Assembly (NCBI RefSeq): GCF_049347105.1
Contig: NZ_CP186334.1
Coordinates: 682,001-746,000, forward strand
DNA length: 64,000 bases
Reading direction: 5' to 3'
From: Gaoshiqia hydrogeniformans
Lineage (GTDB): Bacteria; Bacteroidota; Bacteroidia; Bacteroidales; Prolixibacteraceae
A model generated the notes under the pieces. That model saw only the letters and a list, made by a program, of their open reading frames with translations, was not told the origin of the DNA and did no database searches. Shown here piece after piece: positions 16,755-25,537 of this stretch (position 1 is the stretch's first letter; every line of letters begins with the position of its first letter). The translations under genes were made by a program, and so were the position numbers.

Positions 16755-18179
16755 ATGAAAAACCTTTCCAACAATTCACTAATTTTTTCCTTAATTTTTT
16801 TCGCTTCCTGTACGGGTGGCGGGCAACAGTCGGCCAAACAGGAAGATCAGTCTAAATTTACCGGAGCCCAAGGCGAAGTAAAACTGATGACACTCGACCC
16901 GGGGCATTTTCATGCAGCCCTGATTCAAAAGACCATGTACGAACAGGTAGACCCAACTGTTTATGTATATGCTCCTGAAGGAACCGATGTGCAGGACCAT
17001 TTGGCCAAGATTGAAGGCTTCAATACCCGCGCCGAAAACCCGACCAACTGGGATATAAAAGTTTATACCGGGGCCGATTACCTCGGAAAAATGATTGCCG
17101 AAAAACCCGGCAATGTGATGATGGTTTCAGGCAACAACGCAAAAAAAACAGAATATATTAAAGCAGCTGCCGACGCCGGTATCAACATTTTTGCCGATAA
17201 GCCGATGGCCATTAATACCGAAGGTTTTACCCTGCTCGAGGAAGCGTTTAAATCGGCCGAAGCCAACGGCGTTTTGTTGTACGACATTATGACCGAACGT
17301 CACGAGATTACAACGATTATCCAACGTGAGCTATCGAAAGTTCCCGAAGTGTTTGGTGTATTGAAAGAAGGCACCGCCGAAGAACCCGCGATCACCAAAG
17401 AAAGTGTTCATCACTTTTTTAAAGAGGTGGCAGGCAGTCCGCTCAAACGGCCGACCTGGTTTTTTGACACCAAACAGCAGGGCGAAGGCATTGTGGATGT
17501 AACTACTCACCTGGTTGATATGATCCAATGGGAAGCCTTCCCCGAACAACCGCTTTACAAGTCGGATGTTGAGCTGGTGAATGCCCGGCGCTGGACCACC
17601 CCATTAAGTCTCGAACAATTTAACAAGGTGACCCAAAAAAACGCTTTCCCGGAATTTCTTGAAAAAGACATGGTTGACGGCAAACTGCAGGTGTATTCCA
17701 ATGGCGAAATCACTTACAAGCTAAAAGGCAAATACGCCAAAGTTTCTGTCATTTGGAATTTCGAAGCACCACAGGGCGCGGGCGACACCCATTACAGCAT
17801 CATGCGCGGCTCGCTTTGCGATGTAATCATCAGGCAGGGTGAAGAAGAAAATTATAAACCAACCGTTTACATCCGGGCAACCATTGACGAAGGACTGGAA
17901 ACCTTCGAGGGAGGTCTTTCAAAAGCAATCAACCAGGATATAGCGACCATGTACCCCGGCTTGAAACTGGTTAAACTGGAAGATGCCTTATGGACGGTTG
18001 AGATCCCTGATAAATACAAAGTAGGCCACGAAGCGCACTTCGGACAGGTGACCGAAAAATTTCTGCGTTACCTGAAATGGGGCAAATTGCCGGAATGGGA
18101 AGTACCGAACATGATCACTAAGTATTACACCACCACCAAAGCGCTGGAAATGGCAACATCTGCCAGCGCTTCCAAATGA
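16755..18179 (+). CDS. Gfo/Idh/MocA-like lipoprotein with putative oxidoreductase C-terminal domain
   Basis: A 474-residue protein from ATG 16755, with a lipoprotein signal (SLIFSLIFFASC). The Rossmann-like part includes VMMVSGNNAKKTEYI and a D-K-P version of the E-K-P motif (NIFADKPMAI). The C-terminal half (ERHEITTIIQRELSKVPEV, WFFDTKQQGEGIVDVTTHLV, HYSIMRGSLCDVII) matches the putative oxidoreductase C-terminal domain of Bacteroidota PUL lipoproteins. The nucleotide-binding glycines are weaker than in the Tat-exported paralogue at 12605-13987. It probably acts in the periplasm on sugar products. Substrate unknown. A terminator follows. Confidence 0.85.
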   Translation: MKNLSNNSLIFSLIFFASCTGGGQQSAKQEDQSKFTGAQGEVKLMTLDPGHFHAALIQKTMYEQVDPTVYVYAPEGTDVQDHLAKIEGFNTRAENPTNWDIKVYTGADYLGKMIAEKPGNVMMVSGNNAKKTEYIKAAADAGINIFADKPMAINTEGFTLLEEAFKSAEANGVLLYDIMTERHEITTIIQRELSKVPEVFGVLKEGTAEEPAITKESVHHFFKEVAGSPLKRPTWFFDTKQQGEGIVDVTTHLVDMIQWEAFPEQPLYKSDVELVNARRWTTPLSLEQFNKVTQKNAFPEFLEKDMVDGKLQVYSNGEITYKLKGKYAKVSVIWNFEAPQGAGDTHYSIMRGSLCDVIIRQGEEENYKPTVYIRATIDEGLETFEGGLSKAINQDIATMYPGLKLVKLEDALWTVEIPDKYKVGHEAHFGQVTEKFLRYLKWGKLPEWEVPNMITKYYTTTKALEMATSASASK

Positions 18180-18210
18180 GGGGAGTAAAACCTCCTGCTT
18201 AAGGGATTAA

Positions 18211-18256
18211 AAGGAAGCCCCTTCAAACGCACAAAACGTTTAAAGGGGCTTCCTTT
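18211..18256 (+). terminator. Rho-independent terminator after the lipoprotein oxidoreductase
   Basis: AAGGAAGCCCCTT and AAAGGGGCTTCCTT form a long stem with further AAACG/CGTTT pairing at its top; the stem runs into TTTT. Being symmetrical with flanking A and T runs, it may stop transcription from either side. Confidence 0.8.
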
Positions 18257-18358
18257 TGAAGTGATCTCAGTTTAGGTTACAAATCCGAATTGAAAGAAAA
18301 ATTCAAGAACCGACTGTTTGTGTTTCTTTCATAAACGATTTATTTCACTGCTTTCTTT

Positions 18359-18366
18359 TATATTTG
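18359..18366 (+). promoter_or_regulatory. Candidate -7 box for the heparinase-like gene
   Basis: TATATTTG is an exact TAnnTTTG match 24 bp before the ATG at 18391, but no clear TTG stands at the -33 position. Confidence 0.35.
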
Positions 18367-18390
18367 TTCTGAACCAACAAAACCATAACT

Positions 18391-20343
18391 ATGAAAAAAA
18401 TAATTCCAATCGTTTTGTTTTTTTTCGCTCTGTCTGCGCATACGATTGCGCAAATTGATCTGATCAGTAGCCGATACTCCGTGGAAAAGCTGAAAACGAT
18501 CTTGATTCCACAAGCCGAATACACCCCTTTCCCAAAGTTGAACGACCGGCAGGCTTGGGCTGCTGCCGATGAAGAAATGATGAAAACTTATTTGGATGAA
18601 GCCGAGAAGTACCTTAAATTCGAATGGCCCTATATTCCGGCAACCAAATCTTTGTCAATTGTGCGAACTGGTAACCGGTCGGAATATGAAACGATCAGTT
18701 TTAACAAACGAAAAGTACTGGGAACCTTATTACTGGCCGAAATCTACGAAAATAAAGGCCGTTTTCTCGACCAGATCATCGACGGGATTTGGTCGGTCTG
18801 CGAAGAATCGTGGTGGGGTGTGCCGGCCCACCTACCCGGCGAACCGGAATATGCCGGACTGGTCGATGTCAGCGATCCCTTTGTCGACCTTTTTGCTGCT
18901 GAAACGGCCACCTTTTTGGCCTGGATCGACTATTTTCTGGGCGAAAAGCTGAACGCCGTTTCACCGCAAATCAGGAAGCGGATTTACGACGAAACCAACA
19001 AACGGATTTTTGAGCCGGTCATGCAGAAGGCGCACTGGTGGATGGGCGACAAGTTTGGCGGACGACTGGTGCCAAACAACTGGAACCCCTGGATTTGTTC
19101 GAACTGGCTGAATGCTGCATTATTGCTTGAAAAAGACGATACCCGCCGGGCGGGGATGGTTTATAAAATTACCGAAGTACTCGATCAGTTTGTCAATCCT
19201 TATCCCGAAGACGGCGGCTGCGACGAAGGCCCGAGTTACTGGGGAGCCGCGGCCGCATCCTTGTTCGATAATCTGGCCATGCTGAATGACGCGTCCAACG
19301 GGGCCTTTCAATACGTGTTCGAAAATGAAAAAATAAAAAACATGGGCCGCTATATTTATCGGGCCCAAATCAGCGAAGATTATTTCCTGAACTTTGCCGA
19401 TGCCGATCCGAAACCGGGCATGGACGGAAGTCTGATTTACCGTTACGGAAAGGCCATTGGCGATGAAGCGATGATGGCTTTCGGCGCATATTATGCCCGG
19501 AAAAAGGACCTCGGAATCGGACGGTTTCATTATTTTCGAAACTTTTATGAGCTGTATTTGCAGGATGAACTGGCCAAAGCCGAAAAACGTCTGCCATTTC
19601 CGCAACAGGTGTGGCTACCCAACCTGCAGGTCATGGTTGCCCGCGATTTTGAAGGAAAAACCGATGGTTTTTTTGTAGCAGCCAAAGGCGGTCACAATGC
19701 CGAGAGCCACAACCACAACGATATTGGCAATTTTGTTGTTTTTTATGACGGGTTGCCCCTACTGATCGATGTTGGCCGCGGAACGTATACGAAAAAGACC
19801 TTTAGCAACCGGCGCTATGAAATCTGGTACAACTGTTCCGATTACCACAACCTGCCCTCGGTGAACGGGCAAACCCAATCCCCCGGACGACAATTCCAGG
19901 CCAGGAATGTGAGTTATCAATCCTCTCCTCAAGGGGTTCAGTTTTCGCTTGATCTGGCTAAAGCGTACCCCGACGAAGCCGGCATAGACAGCCTGAAACG
20001 ACAAATCAACTACCTGGCCGGAAAACAGGTTGAACTGATGGATATTTTCGATTTAAAGCAAGCAGGCCAACTGGCTGAGCATTTTATGACGGTTTATCCT
20101 TGTGCATTGGCAAAGCCAGGCCAACTACATATTCATTACCAGGATGAAAACAAAAACCCAAAAGATTTCATCCTTTTTTACGACACCAATAAACTAAGCG
20201 CCAAAATTGAACAAATAGCGCTCAAAACAGAAGAAGACCAAGGAATTATACAAAAATGGGGCGACCGTATTTACCGGATCACATTTGCGGCGCTTCATCC
20301 GCAAAAGAAAGATGAAATTAAATTTCTATTGAAAGCAAAGTAA
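18391..20343 (+). CDS. Heparinase II/III family polysaccharide lyase
   Basis: A 650-residue secreted or periplasmic protein (signal KKIIPIVLFFFALSAHTIA). Residues about 25-385 form the helical toroid with NNWNPWICSNWLNAALL and DEGPSYWGAAAASLFDN, which carry the Asn/His and Tyr positions used in catalysis. Residues about 400-560 form the heparinase II/III-like beta domain with GGHNAESHNHNDIGNF, the metal and catalytic histidine motif. Known members cleave uronate-containing chains (heparin, alginate, related glycans) by beta-elimination. It is the only clear depolymerising enzyme in this locus. It stands alone between two terminators. Confidence 0.92.
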   Translation: MKKIIPIVLFFFALSAHTIAQIDLISSRYSVEKLKTILIPQAEYTPFPKLNDRQAWAAADEEMMKTYLDEAEKYLKFEWPYIPATKSLSIVRTGNRSEYETISFNKRKVLGTLLLAEIYENKGRFLDQIIDGIWSVCEESWWGVPAHLPGEPEYAGLVDVSDPFVDLFAAETATFLAWIDYFLGEKLNAVSPQIRKRIYDETNKRIFEPVMQKAHWWMGDKFGGRLVPNNWNPWICSNWLNAALLLEKDDTRRAGMVYKITEVLDQFVNPYPEDGGCDEGPSYWGAAAASLFDNLAMLNDASNGAFQYVFENEKIKNMGRYIYRAQISEDYFLNFADADPKPGMDGSLIYRYGKAIGDEAMMAFGAYYARKKDLGIGRFHYFRNFYELYLQDELAKAEKRLPFPQQVWLPNLQVMVARDFEGKTDGFFVAAKGGHNAESHNHNDIGNFVVFYDGLPLLIDVGRGTYTKKTFSNRRYEIWYNCSDYHNLPSVNGQTQSPGRQFQARNVSYQSSPQGVQFSLDLAKAYPDEAGIDSLKRQINYLAGKQVELMDIFDLKQAGQLAEHFMTVYPCALAKPGQLHIHYQDENKNPKDFILFYDTNKLSAKIEQIALKTEEDQGIIQKWGDRIYRITFAALHPQKKDEIKFLLKAK

Positions 20344-20374
20344 ATTAAGCCCGGTCATCCGGTGGACTGAACAC

Positions 20375-20430
20375 GAAGCCTGATCTCTGCTAATCATTTT
20401 AAGTTCATGATTTCAGCCGAATCAGGCTTC
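20375..20430. terminator. Convergent terminator between lyase and aldo/keto reductase
   Basis: GAAGCCTGAT and ATCAGGCTTC form a perfect 10-bp stem with a 36-base loop. The right arm overlaps the last codons of the reductase gene on the minus strand. The loop is long and the T-run short, so efficiency is uncertain. Confidence 0.5.
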
Positions 20431-21432
20431 TTTCCGTTTAAAATATTCGATCTTCCCGTCCAGCGCTTTGGCCTTTACCTTTTCAATTAAAGCCAGTTTC
20501 TCGCTTTCGGTAAAAGAACTGAAATTGCGGGCCAGCTCGATCTTTTCGCGCATAAAAGTGGCGTTTTCGTTCCCGGATATCAATACCGAAACGGGCAATG
20601 ACCACACGAAATACATTGCTTCTTTGATACTGATGTAATTGGGGATCACCGGGTCATCAGTGGTCCAGTTTGCTTGTTTTTTCTCGGCAAAGAAACGCCC
20701 GTCGGCCAACGATTTGATGGCCAGAATGCCCAGGTTTCGTTCCATGGCCACCGGTAACACCTGTTGGGTGAAACTAAAATACGATTGATCAAGCACATTC
20801 ACCGGCATCAACACAGTATCAAACAAATCGCTTTCAGCCGTTTGCTCAAGCATGCGGAGATGAGCATAGGGATTTTGGTGACCGGTAAAGCCAATGTGTT
20901 TTATTTTACCTTCATCTTTCGCTTTAAGCAACAGGTCGAGCACACCCTGGCTGATCCGGTTATCCACATCCTGAGGGGTACTGATGGCATGAACCTGGTA
21001 CAAATCGAGATAATCGGTTTTCAACCGGCGCAGTGTCCCGTCCAGGTGCTCGCGAACTGTGCCTGCATCTTTTCCGGTCGATTTACTCATCAGGAACACC
21101 AGGTCGCGGAATTTTGGGGTCAGATACCTGCCGTAACGTTCTTCACTGACGCCGGCAGCATAACTTTCAGCCGTATCGAAAAACCGGACACCACCTTCCA
21201 GGGCGGCTTCAATCACTTCCTGTGCATCACGCTCGGTAGTCCAGCCAATGTGATAACCTCCAACGCCCAGCATGCTGACATATTCATTCGTCCGGCCCAG
21301 GCGCCGCATGGGTAACAGATCACCCAACCGGTCGGTTCCGGCTTTTTTTTCGTTTGCATAAGCAGCTGAATTTGCTGCAAGCCCGGCCGTTAAGGCCGCA
21401 ATGGATTTAATAAATACCCGCCGGTTTGTCAT
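20422..21432 (-). CDS. Aldo/keto reductase with Tat signal
   Basis: A 336-residue NADPH-dependent reductase. The twin-arginine signal is MTNRRVFIKSIAALTAG, with likely cleavage after AAYA. The catalytic tetrad is visible: Asp and Tyr in FFDTAESYAAG, Lys in FLMSKST, His in LYQVHAI. The TIM barrel is complete (GDLLPMRRLGRTNEY to FVWSLPVSVLISG). Export places it with the two oxidoreductases of the neighbouring locus, so it may reduce keto or aldehyde products of glycan breakdown; this is inference. Opposite orientation to the locus. Confidence 0.93.
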   Translation of the reverse strand: MTNRRVFIKSIAALTAGLAANSAAYANEKKAGTDRLGDLLPMRRLGRTNEYVSMLGVGGYHIGWTTERDAQEVIEAALEGGVRFFDTAESYAAGVSEERYGRYLTPKFRDLVFLMSKSTGKDAGTVREHLDGTLRRLKTDYLDLYQVHAISTPQDVDNRISQGVLDLLLKAKDEGKIKHIGFTGHQNPYAHLRMLEQTAESDLFDTVLMPVNVLDQSYFSFTQQVLPVAMERNLGILAIKSLADGRFFAEKKQANWTTDDPVIPNYISIKEAMYFVWSLPVSVLISGNENATFMREKIELARNFSSFTESEKLALIEKVKAKALDGKIEYFKRKEA

Positions 21433-21512
21433 TTGAAACAGTTTTTAGGTTCATTTTAAATACGTTTCAAATGAAGTTTTGTTCAGCGCAAATATCCGGG
21501 AAGAGCGGAAAC

Positions 21513-22259
21513 TTATTTCAGCCCAAGCAGTTGTTTGGCTTGTTCCAAATCCTCGGGCGTATCGATGCCAATACTTTCAAAGCTCGTTACCGCTGTTTTA
21601 ATGCGGTAGCCGTTTTCGAGCCATCTCAGTTGTTCGAGCGATTCAGCCAGTTCGAGGGTTGAAGGTGATAAGCCGGTGATCTTGTTCAACACATGAAAAC
21701 GATAGGCATACATGCCCAGGTGGGCAAAGAAGGTGTGGACGCCCAGCCACTCTTTTGGTTCGTGTCCGCGAATATACGGGATAGCCGCCCTGCTGAACAA
21801 CAGCGCATAACGAGCGGCATCAATCACCACCTTGGGGCGGTTCGGATTGAAAAGAGTCGCCTCGTCATCTATTTCTTTTACCAATGTGGCAATTTCGGTT
21901 TCCGGATCTTCAAAACATTTTTTTAACGCGTCCAATTGTTCGCTTCGCACAAAAGGTTCATCGCCCTGTATGTTAATCACAACATCAACAGCTTGTTGTG
22001 CAGCAATTTTCATCGCCGCTTCAGCACAACGGTCGGTTCCGCTTTGGTGGTCGGCCCGGGTCATCACCACTTTCCCGCCAAAACCGGTCACAGCGCCTGC
22101 AATTCGATCGTCATCGGTAGCCACCCAAACATCGGTGATTGCTTTCGAAGCATTCTCATATACATGTTGAATGATTGGTTTGTTTCCAAGCATTGCCAAA
22201 GGTTTTCCTGGAAATCGGGTCGACTGGTAACGTGCAGGGATAATCGCAATGAAGTTCAT
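21513..22259 (-). CDS. kdsB: 3-deoxy-manno-octulosonate cytidylyltransferase
   Basis: A 248-residue cytoplasmic enzyme that makes CMP-Kdo from CTP and Kdo for lipopolysaccharide core synthesis. The nucleotide-binding motif IIPARYQSTRFPGKPL is at the N-terminus, followed by VWVATDD, GTDRCAEA, INIQGDEPF and the C-terminal SLEQLRWLENGYRI and DTPEDLEQAK elements. The length matches the family. It stands alone on the minus strand, 80 bp from the aldo/keto reductase. Confidence 0.97.
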   Translation of the reverse strand: MNFIAIIPARYQSTRFPGKPLAMLGNKPIIQHVYENASKAITDVWVATDDDRIAGAVTGFGGKVVMTRADHQSGTDRCAEAAMKIAAQQAVDVVINIQGDEPFVRSEQLDALKKCFEDPETEIATLVKEIDDEATLFNPNRPKVVIDAARYALLFSRAAIPYIRGHEPKEWLGVHTFFAHLGMYAYRFHVLNKITGLSPSTLELAESLEQLRWLENGYRIKTAVTSFESIGIDTPEDLEQAKQLLGLK

Positions 22260-22400
22260 GGTTTAATTTATTTCGGGCAAAAGTATAAAATGTTCGGATA
22301 ATGAAAAAGCCGGCTTTTTTCGCCTGAAATTTCATCTATTAAAACAATCTGCATTCAGAACTGTTTTACTGTCAAATTGAAAATAATTTAGCAAATCTTA

Positions 22401-22430
22401 TTGATATTGTGTCGTAATAGTTTTATTTTG
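22401..22430 (+). promoter_or_regulatory. Promoter of the exopolysaccharide-type gene cluster
   Basis: TTG at 22401-22403 and TTATTTTG at 22423-22430 are 19 nt apart, close to the phylum consensus. The predicted leader to the ATG at 22514 is about 77 nt. Confidence 0.4.
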
Positions 22431-22513
22431 CAGACGAAATTGCTTAAAGACCAACCTGATTTTTATTAGTTAAGAAATGACAACTAAAATTGTCTCAATC
22501 TAAATTGAAGTTT

Positions 22514-22873
22514 ATGAAAAAAATTCTTGTCGCAGAAGACAACAAGCTTATTCTGGAGACGATTAATCATAAATTAGTACGGGATGGATACGAAGTGTTT
22601 AAGGTTCAGGACGGAAAAGAATGCCTTACTTTTCTGGAAAAGAACCCGGTAGATCTGTTAATCACCGATTTGTACATGCCTTACATTAACGGGCACGAAG
22701 TGATCAACACCATCAGGAACGACTGGAACTTAAAAACGCCCATCCTGGTGTTATCGGTTGACGGAGCAGAAGAAACCGTATTAAAGGCTTTTGAACTGGG
22801 AGCTGACGATTATGTGATCAAACCATTCAGTTTGAGCGAGTTGACAATACGAATCAGAAAATTATTAAAGTAG
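22514..22873 (+). CDS. Single-domain response regulator (REC only)
   Basis: A 119-residue receiver domain with no output domain. The acidic pocket is in VAEDNKLI, the phosphoacceptor Asp in LLITDLYMPY, the switch Ser in VLSVDGA and the conserved Lys in YVIKPFSLSE. ATG 22514 is chosen because the upstream TTG at 22490 adds eight residues before the first strand. One base separates its stop from the next gene, so it is the first gene of a four-gene unit. It probably controls the cluster's proteins by contact, as no DNA-binding part exists. The partner kinase is not in the window. Confidence 0.9.
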   Translation: MKKILVAEDNKLILETINHKLVRDGYEVFKVQDGKECLTFLEKNPVDLLITDLYMPYINGHEVINTIRNDWNLKTPILVLSVDGAEETVLKAFELGADDYVIKPFSLSELTIRIRKLLK

Positions 22874-22874
22874 A

Positions 22875-24152
22875 ATGAAGCTACTATTCCTATTCTCCTT
22901 TGGAGTTCTGCTCTTGACAAATACGGCCTACCCTCAGCTCGAAAAACCGTTCAATGCTGATTCGGTATTTATGGTTGCCCGCCAGTTATCGATCGATGGA
23001 AAATACAGTGAAGCCATCAACCTGGCAGAGCAACTCCTGGCGGCACACCCCGAATATACCGATGCCCGCATCCTGGTTGCCCGCACGTATGCCTGGCAAA
23101 AAAAATATGAACCGGCAGGAGAAAATATTTCGAAGGTATTGAACGAATCCCCGGCGTATTATGATGCCCACGATGCCCGGATTGATATTTTATACTGGAG
23201 CGGAAGGTACGAGGCCGGACTTGACGCCATTGATGAAGCGCTGAAAATCTACCCCGATGATGTCAACTTTTTAATTAAGAAAGCAAAAATCCAGATTGCC
23301 GGAGAAGATTACACCGAGGCCCGGACAACCATCCAAACCATAAAAAAGCTTGCTCCCGAAGAGGAAGCACTGGGGGCATTAACCAAAGCAGTCCGATTTA
23401 ATTACTCCAATATCATTCGCCTCGAACACTATTTCGACATGTTTGATTCGCCTTACCGGCGCCGCTGGCACATGTCATCGTTAGGCTACGGAGGAAGAAC
23501 CGCCTATGGTGATTTCTATCTGAAAGTGTACACGGCCGATATGGTGATGCCCGGAGAAAAGTTGTTTTCAAACGCTGTGGCTTACCAATATGCCCTGGAA
23601 GCTTACCCGAAGTTCGACGAGAACAACTACATGTTCGTCAATTACGCATACTCCGAAAACGCATTCTTCCCCAGACGGCGACTGGGCGTCGAATACTTTT
23701 ATACCTTCGGTTCCCGTTTCGAGATTTCGGCGGGCTATCGTTTTATGGATTTCACGATCCCCGAGCCTGACGACCTGCATGTGAATATCTTCACCGGGTC
23801 CATCGCTAAATACTTGGGATCGTACTATGCTTCATTTCGTCCATACATCTCCTACGACGGAGAAAATACCACCTATAACTATCTTTTATCGGGCCGCAGG
23901 TATTTAAATAAGGAAGAAAGTTACCTGGAACTGGTATTGGGAACCGGCGTTTCGCCCGACAACCCGTACTTTTACACCAGCGGTGAAGAAATACCACAAT
24001 TAGACTCGTGGCGGGTTGAACTGGAATGGAAGCAAAAAATCTCCCACTTCCTCTTATTCGAAATTGAAGGCGGATATGAAAACGCCGAATACAGGAAAGG
24101 GTCCCGGCGCGACCAGTTTATTTTCAGGACAGCATTATCATTCCTCTTTTGA
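22875..24152 (+). CDS. TPR protein with YaiO-like outer-membrane beta barrel
   Basis: A 425-residue protein with a signal peptide (MKLLFLFSFGVLLLTNTAYP). Residues about 25-170 contain tetratricopeptide units (GKYSEAINLAEQLLAAHP, YDAHDARIDILYWSGRYEAG). Residues about 185-425 alternate strands ending in Phe (FRTALSFLF), as in YaiO-family barrels. The layout, periplasmic TPR plus barrel, is the one used by exporters such as PgaA, BcsC and AlgK/E. Next to a processive glycosyltransferase, the likely role is passing polymer through the outer membrane. The stop overlaps the region of the next start. Confidence 0.82.
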   Translation: MKLLFLFSFGVLLLTNTAYPQLEKPFNADSVFMVARQLSIDGKYSEAINLAEQLLAAHPEYTDARILVARTYAWQKKYEPAGENISKVLNESPAYYDAHDARIDILYWSGRYEAGLDAIDEALKIYPDDVNFLIKKAKIQIAGEDYTEARTTIQTIKKLAPEEEALGALTKAVRFNYSNIIRLEHYFDMFDSPYRRRWHMSSLGYGGRTAYGDFYLKVYTADMVMPGEKLFSNAVAYQYALEAYPKFDENNYMFVNYAYSENAFFPRRRLGVEYFYTFGSRFEISAGYRFMDFTIPEPDDLHVNIFTGSIAKYLGSYYASFRPYISYDGENTTYNYLLSGRRYLNKEESYLELVLGTGVSPDNPYFYTSGEEIPQLDSWRVELEWKQKISHFLLFEIEGGYENAEYRKGSRRDQFIFRTALSFLF

Positions 24153-24154
24153 TT

Positions 24155-25537
24155 ATGAAAGGAAAAAAGCTTCTATATACGACCGTCTTTTTCCTGCTAA
24201 GCCAGATTATGCTTTGCGGACAAAGCCAGCCCGACGCGATTCGAGTCGAAGCAACACCCAATACCGCCGCTATGGAAAATGTCCGGGAAGATGCAGATCA
24301 GGCATCCCAGCCGCAATCGGGTTCCCGGGCCGAACGGTATATTGAACGAAAAGAAAGTCATATTCCCCACCGGTCGTATTGGGGAAAACTGAACGATAAA
24401 TTATATCAGACAGTCATGACCACCAGCAGTAAGTATCTCTCTCCTGAGCGACACGAAACCGTGACTTACATCACCAACGTCATATTCGATGTTCCGGTGC
24501 TTTTACTGCTCATTACGCTAAGCCTGATCTTTTCAATAAACATCTTGATTATCACCATTGTATTATTCATCACGTCGTTTTATAAACGCGGACATGAAGC
24601 TTACCGTAAAAAAATGAACGAACAACTGGAACAGTTGCTGACCGATTATTTATTTTACAATGCCGACCCCGACGAAGTGATCAAAAAACTAAAAAATACC
24701 CGGGGAATAATCGGGAAAAACATCCTGATCGACATTCTGATCAATTTTCAACGAAACCTGTCGGGCGAATATCGCGACCGAATTCTGGAGTTGTACCAGA
24801 AACTGGGACTCTATAAAGTTTCCGAGAAACGAATTTCTTCTCCTTATACATTTAAACGGATCAGGGGAATTCGTGAACTGGCCAACATGTACCCCAACGG
24901 CGCCAAAGAGCTGATCGCAAAGTATGTCAAGGATAAAAACAGTGAGGTGCGGGGCGAAGCGCAAATCGCCTTTGCCTACCTGGATCAGGCTGCCACCTTC
25001 AACTTCCTGGACGACCTGAACGGCCCGCTGTCGAAGTGGGTACAATTAAACATCCTGAATCACGTCAAACTTCACGAACGAGAGGTTCCTTCGTTTGAAG
25101 AATGGGTTGAATCGAACAATAATGACGTGCAGGACTTCTCTATCCGGATGATCAATTACTTCCAACAAAACGAAAGTGCCGGTTCCCTGGCAAAAAATCT
25201 GGATCATCCGAACGAACAAACCCGGGTTTACGTTTATCAGGCGATACGAAGTTTGAACCTGATCGGGATGAAAGATGAAATGAAGAAACGTTACGAAGAA
25301 GAAACTTACCGGATTAAAATTGAAATTTTGAAAACCATCGAACTGATCGGCGATGAAAAGGATTTTGATTTTTTGGCCGAAATTGTCCGTGAAGACGACA
25401 TCCGTTTAAAACTGCAAGCCTGTCGCGCTTTATACAAAATAGGTGAATCAGGAAAGGCTTTTCTGAAAGAACTCACAGAATCGGAAGATCTGAACCTGAA
25501 CAAATTTGTGGAACACATTAAAGACCCTAGAAACTAA
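24155..25537 (+). CDS. Membrane-anchored HEAT-repeat protein of the exopolysaccharide cluster
   Basis: A 460-residue protein. A signal-like segment (GKKLLYTTVFFLLSQIMLC) is followed by a polar linker and a hydrophobic segment near residues 110-145 (VPVLLLLITLSLIFSINI, LIITIVLFITSFY). The C-terminal 300 residues are helical HEAT-like repeats (IRGIRELANMYPNGAKELIA, EVRGEAQIAFAYLDQ, RLKLQACRALYKIGESGKAF). The hydrophobic segment probably leaves the repeats in the cytoplasm, where they could scaffold the glycosyltransferase or bind the response regulator. ATG 24155 is used rather than TTG 24149. Its stop overlaps the next ATG by one base. No function is known to me. Confidence 0.8.
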   Translation: MKGKKLLYTTVFFLLSQIMLCGQSQPDAIRVEATPNTAAMENVREDADQASQPQSGSRAERYIERKESHIPHRSYWGKLNDKLYQTVMTTSSKYLSPERHETVTYITNVIFDVPVLLLLITLSLIFSINILIITIVLFITSFYKRGHEAYRKKMNEQLEQLLTDYLFYNADPDEVIKKLKNTRGIIGKNILIDILINFQRNLSGEYRDRILELYQKLGLYKVSEKRISSPYTFKRIRGIRELANMYPNGAKELIAKYVKDKNSEVRGEAQIAFAYLDQAATFNFLDDLNGPLSKWVQLNILNHVKLHEREVPSFEEWVESNNNDVQDFSIRMINYFQQNESAGSLAKNLDHPNEQTRVYVYQAIRSLNLIGMKDEMKKRYEEETYRIKIEILKTIELIGDEKDFDFLAEIVREDDIRLKLQACRALYKIGESGKAFLKELTESEDLNLNKFVEHIKDPRN

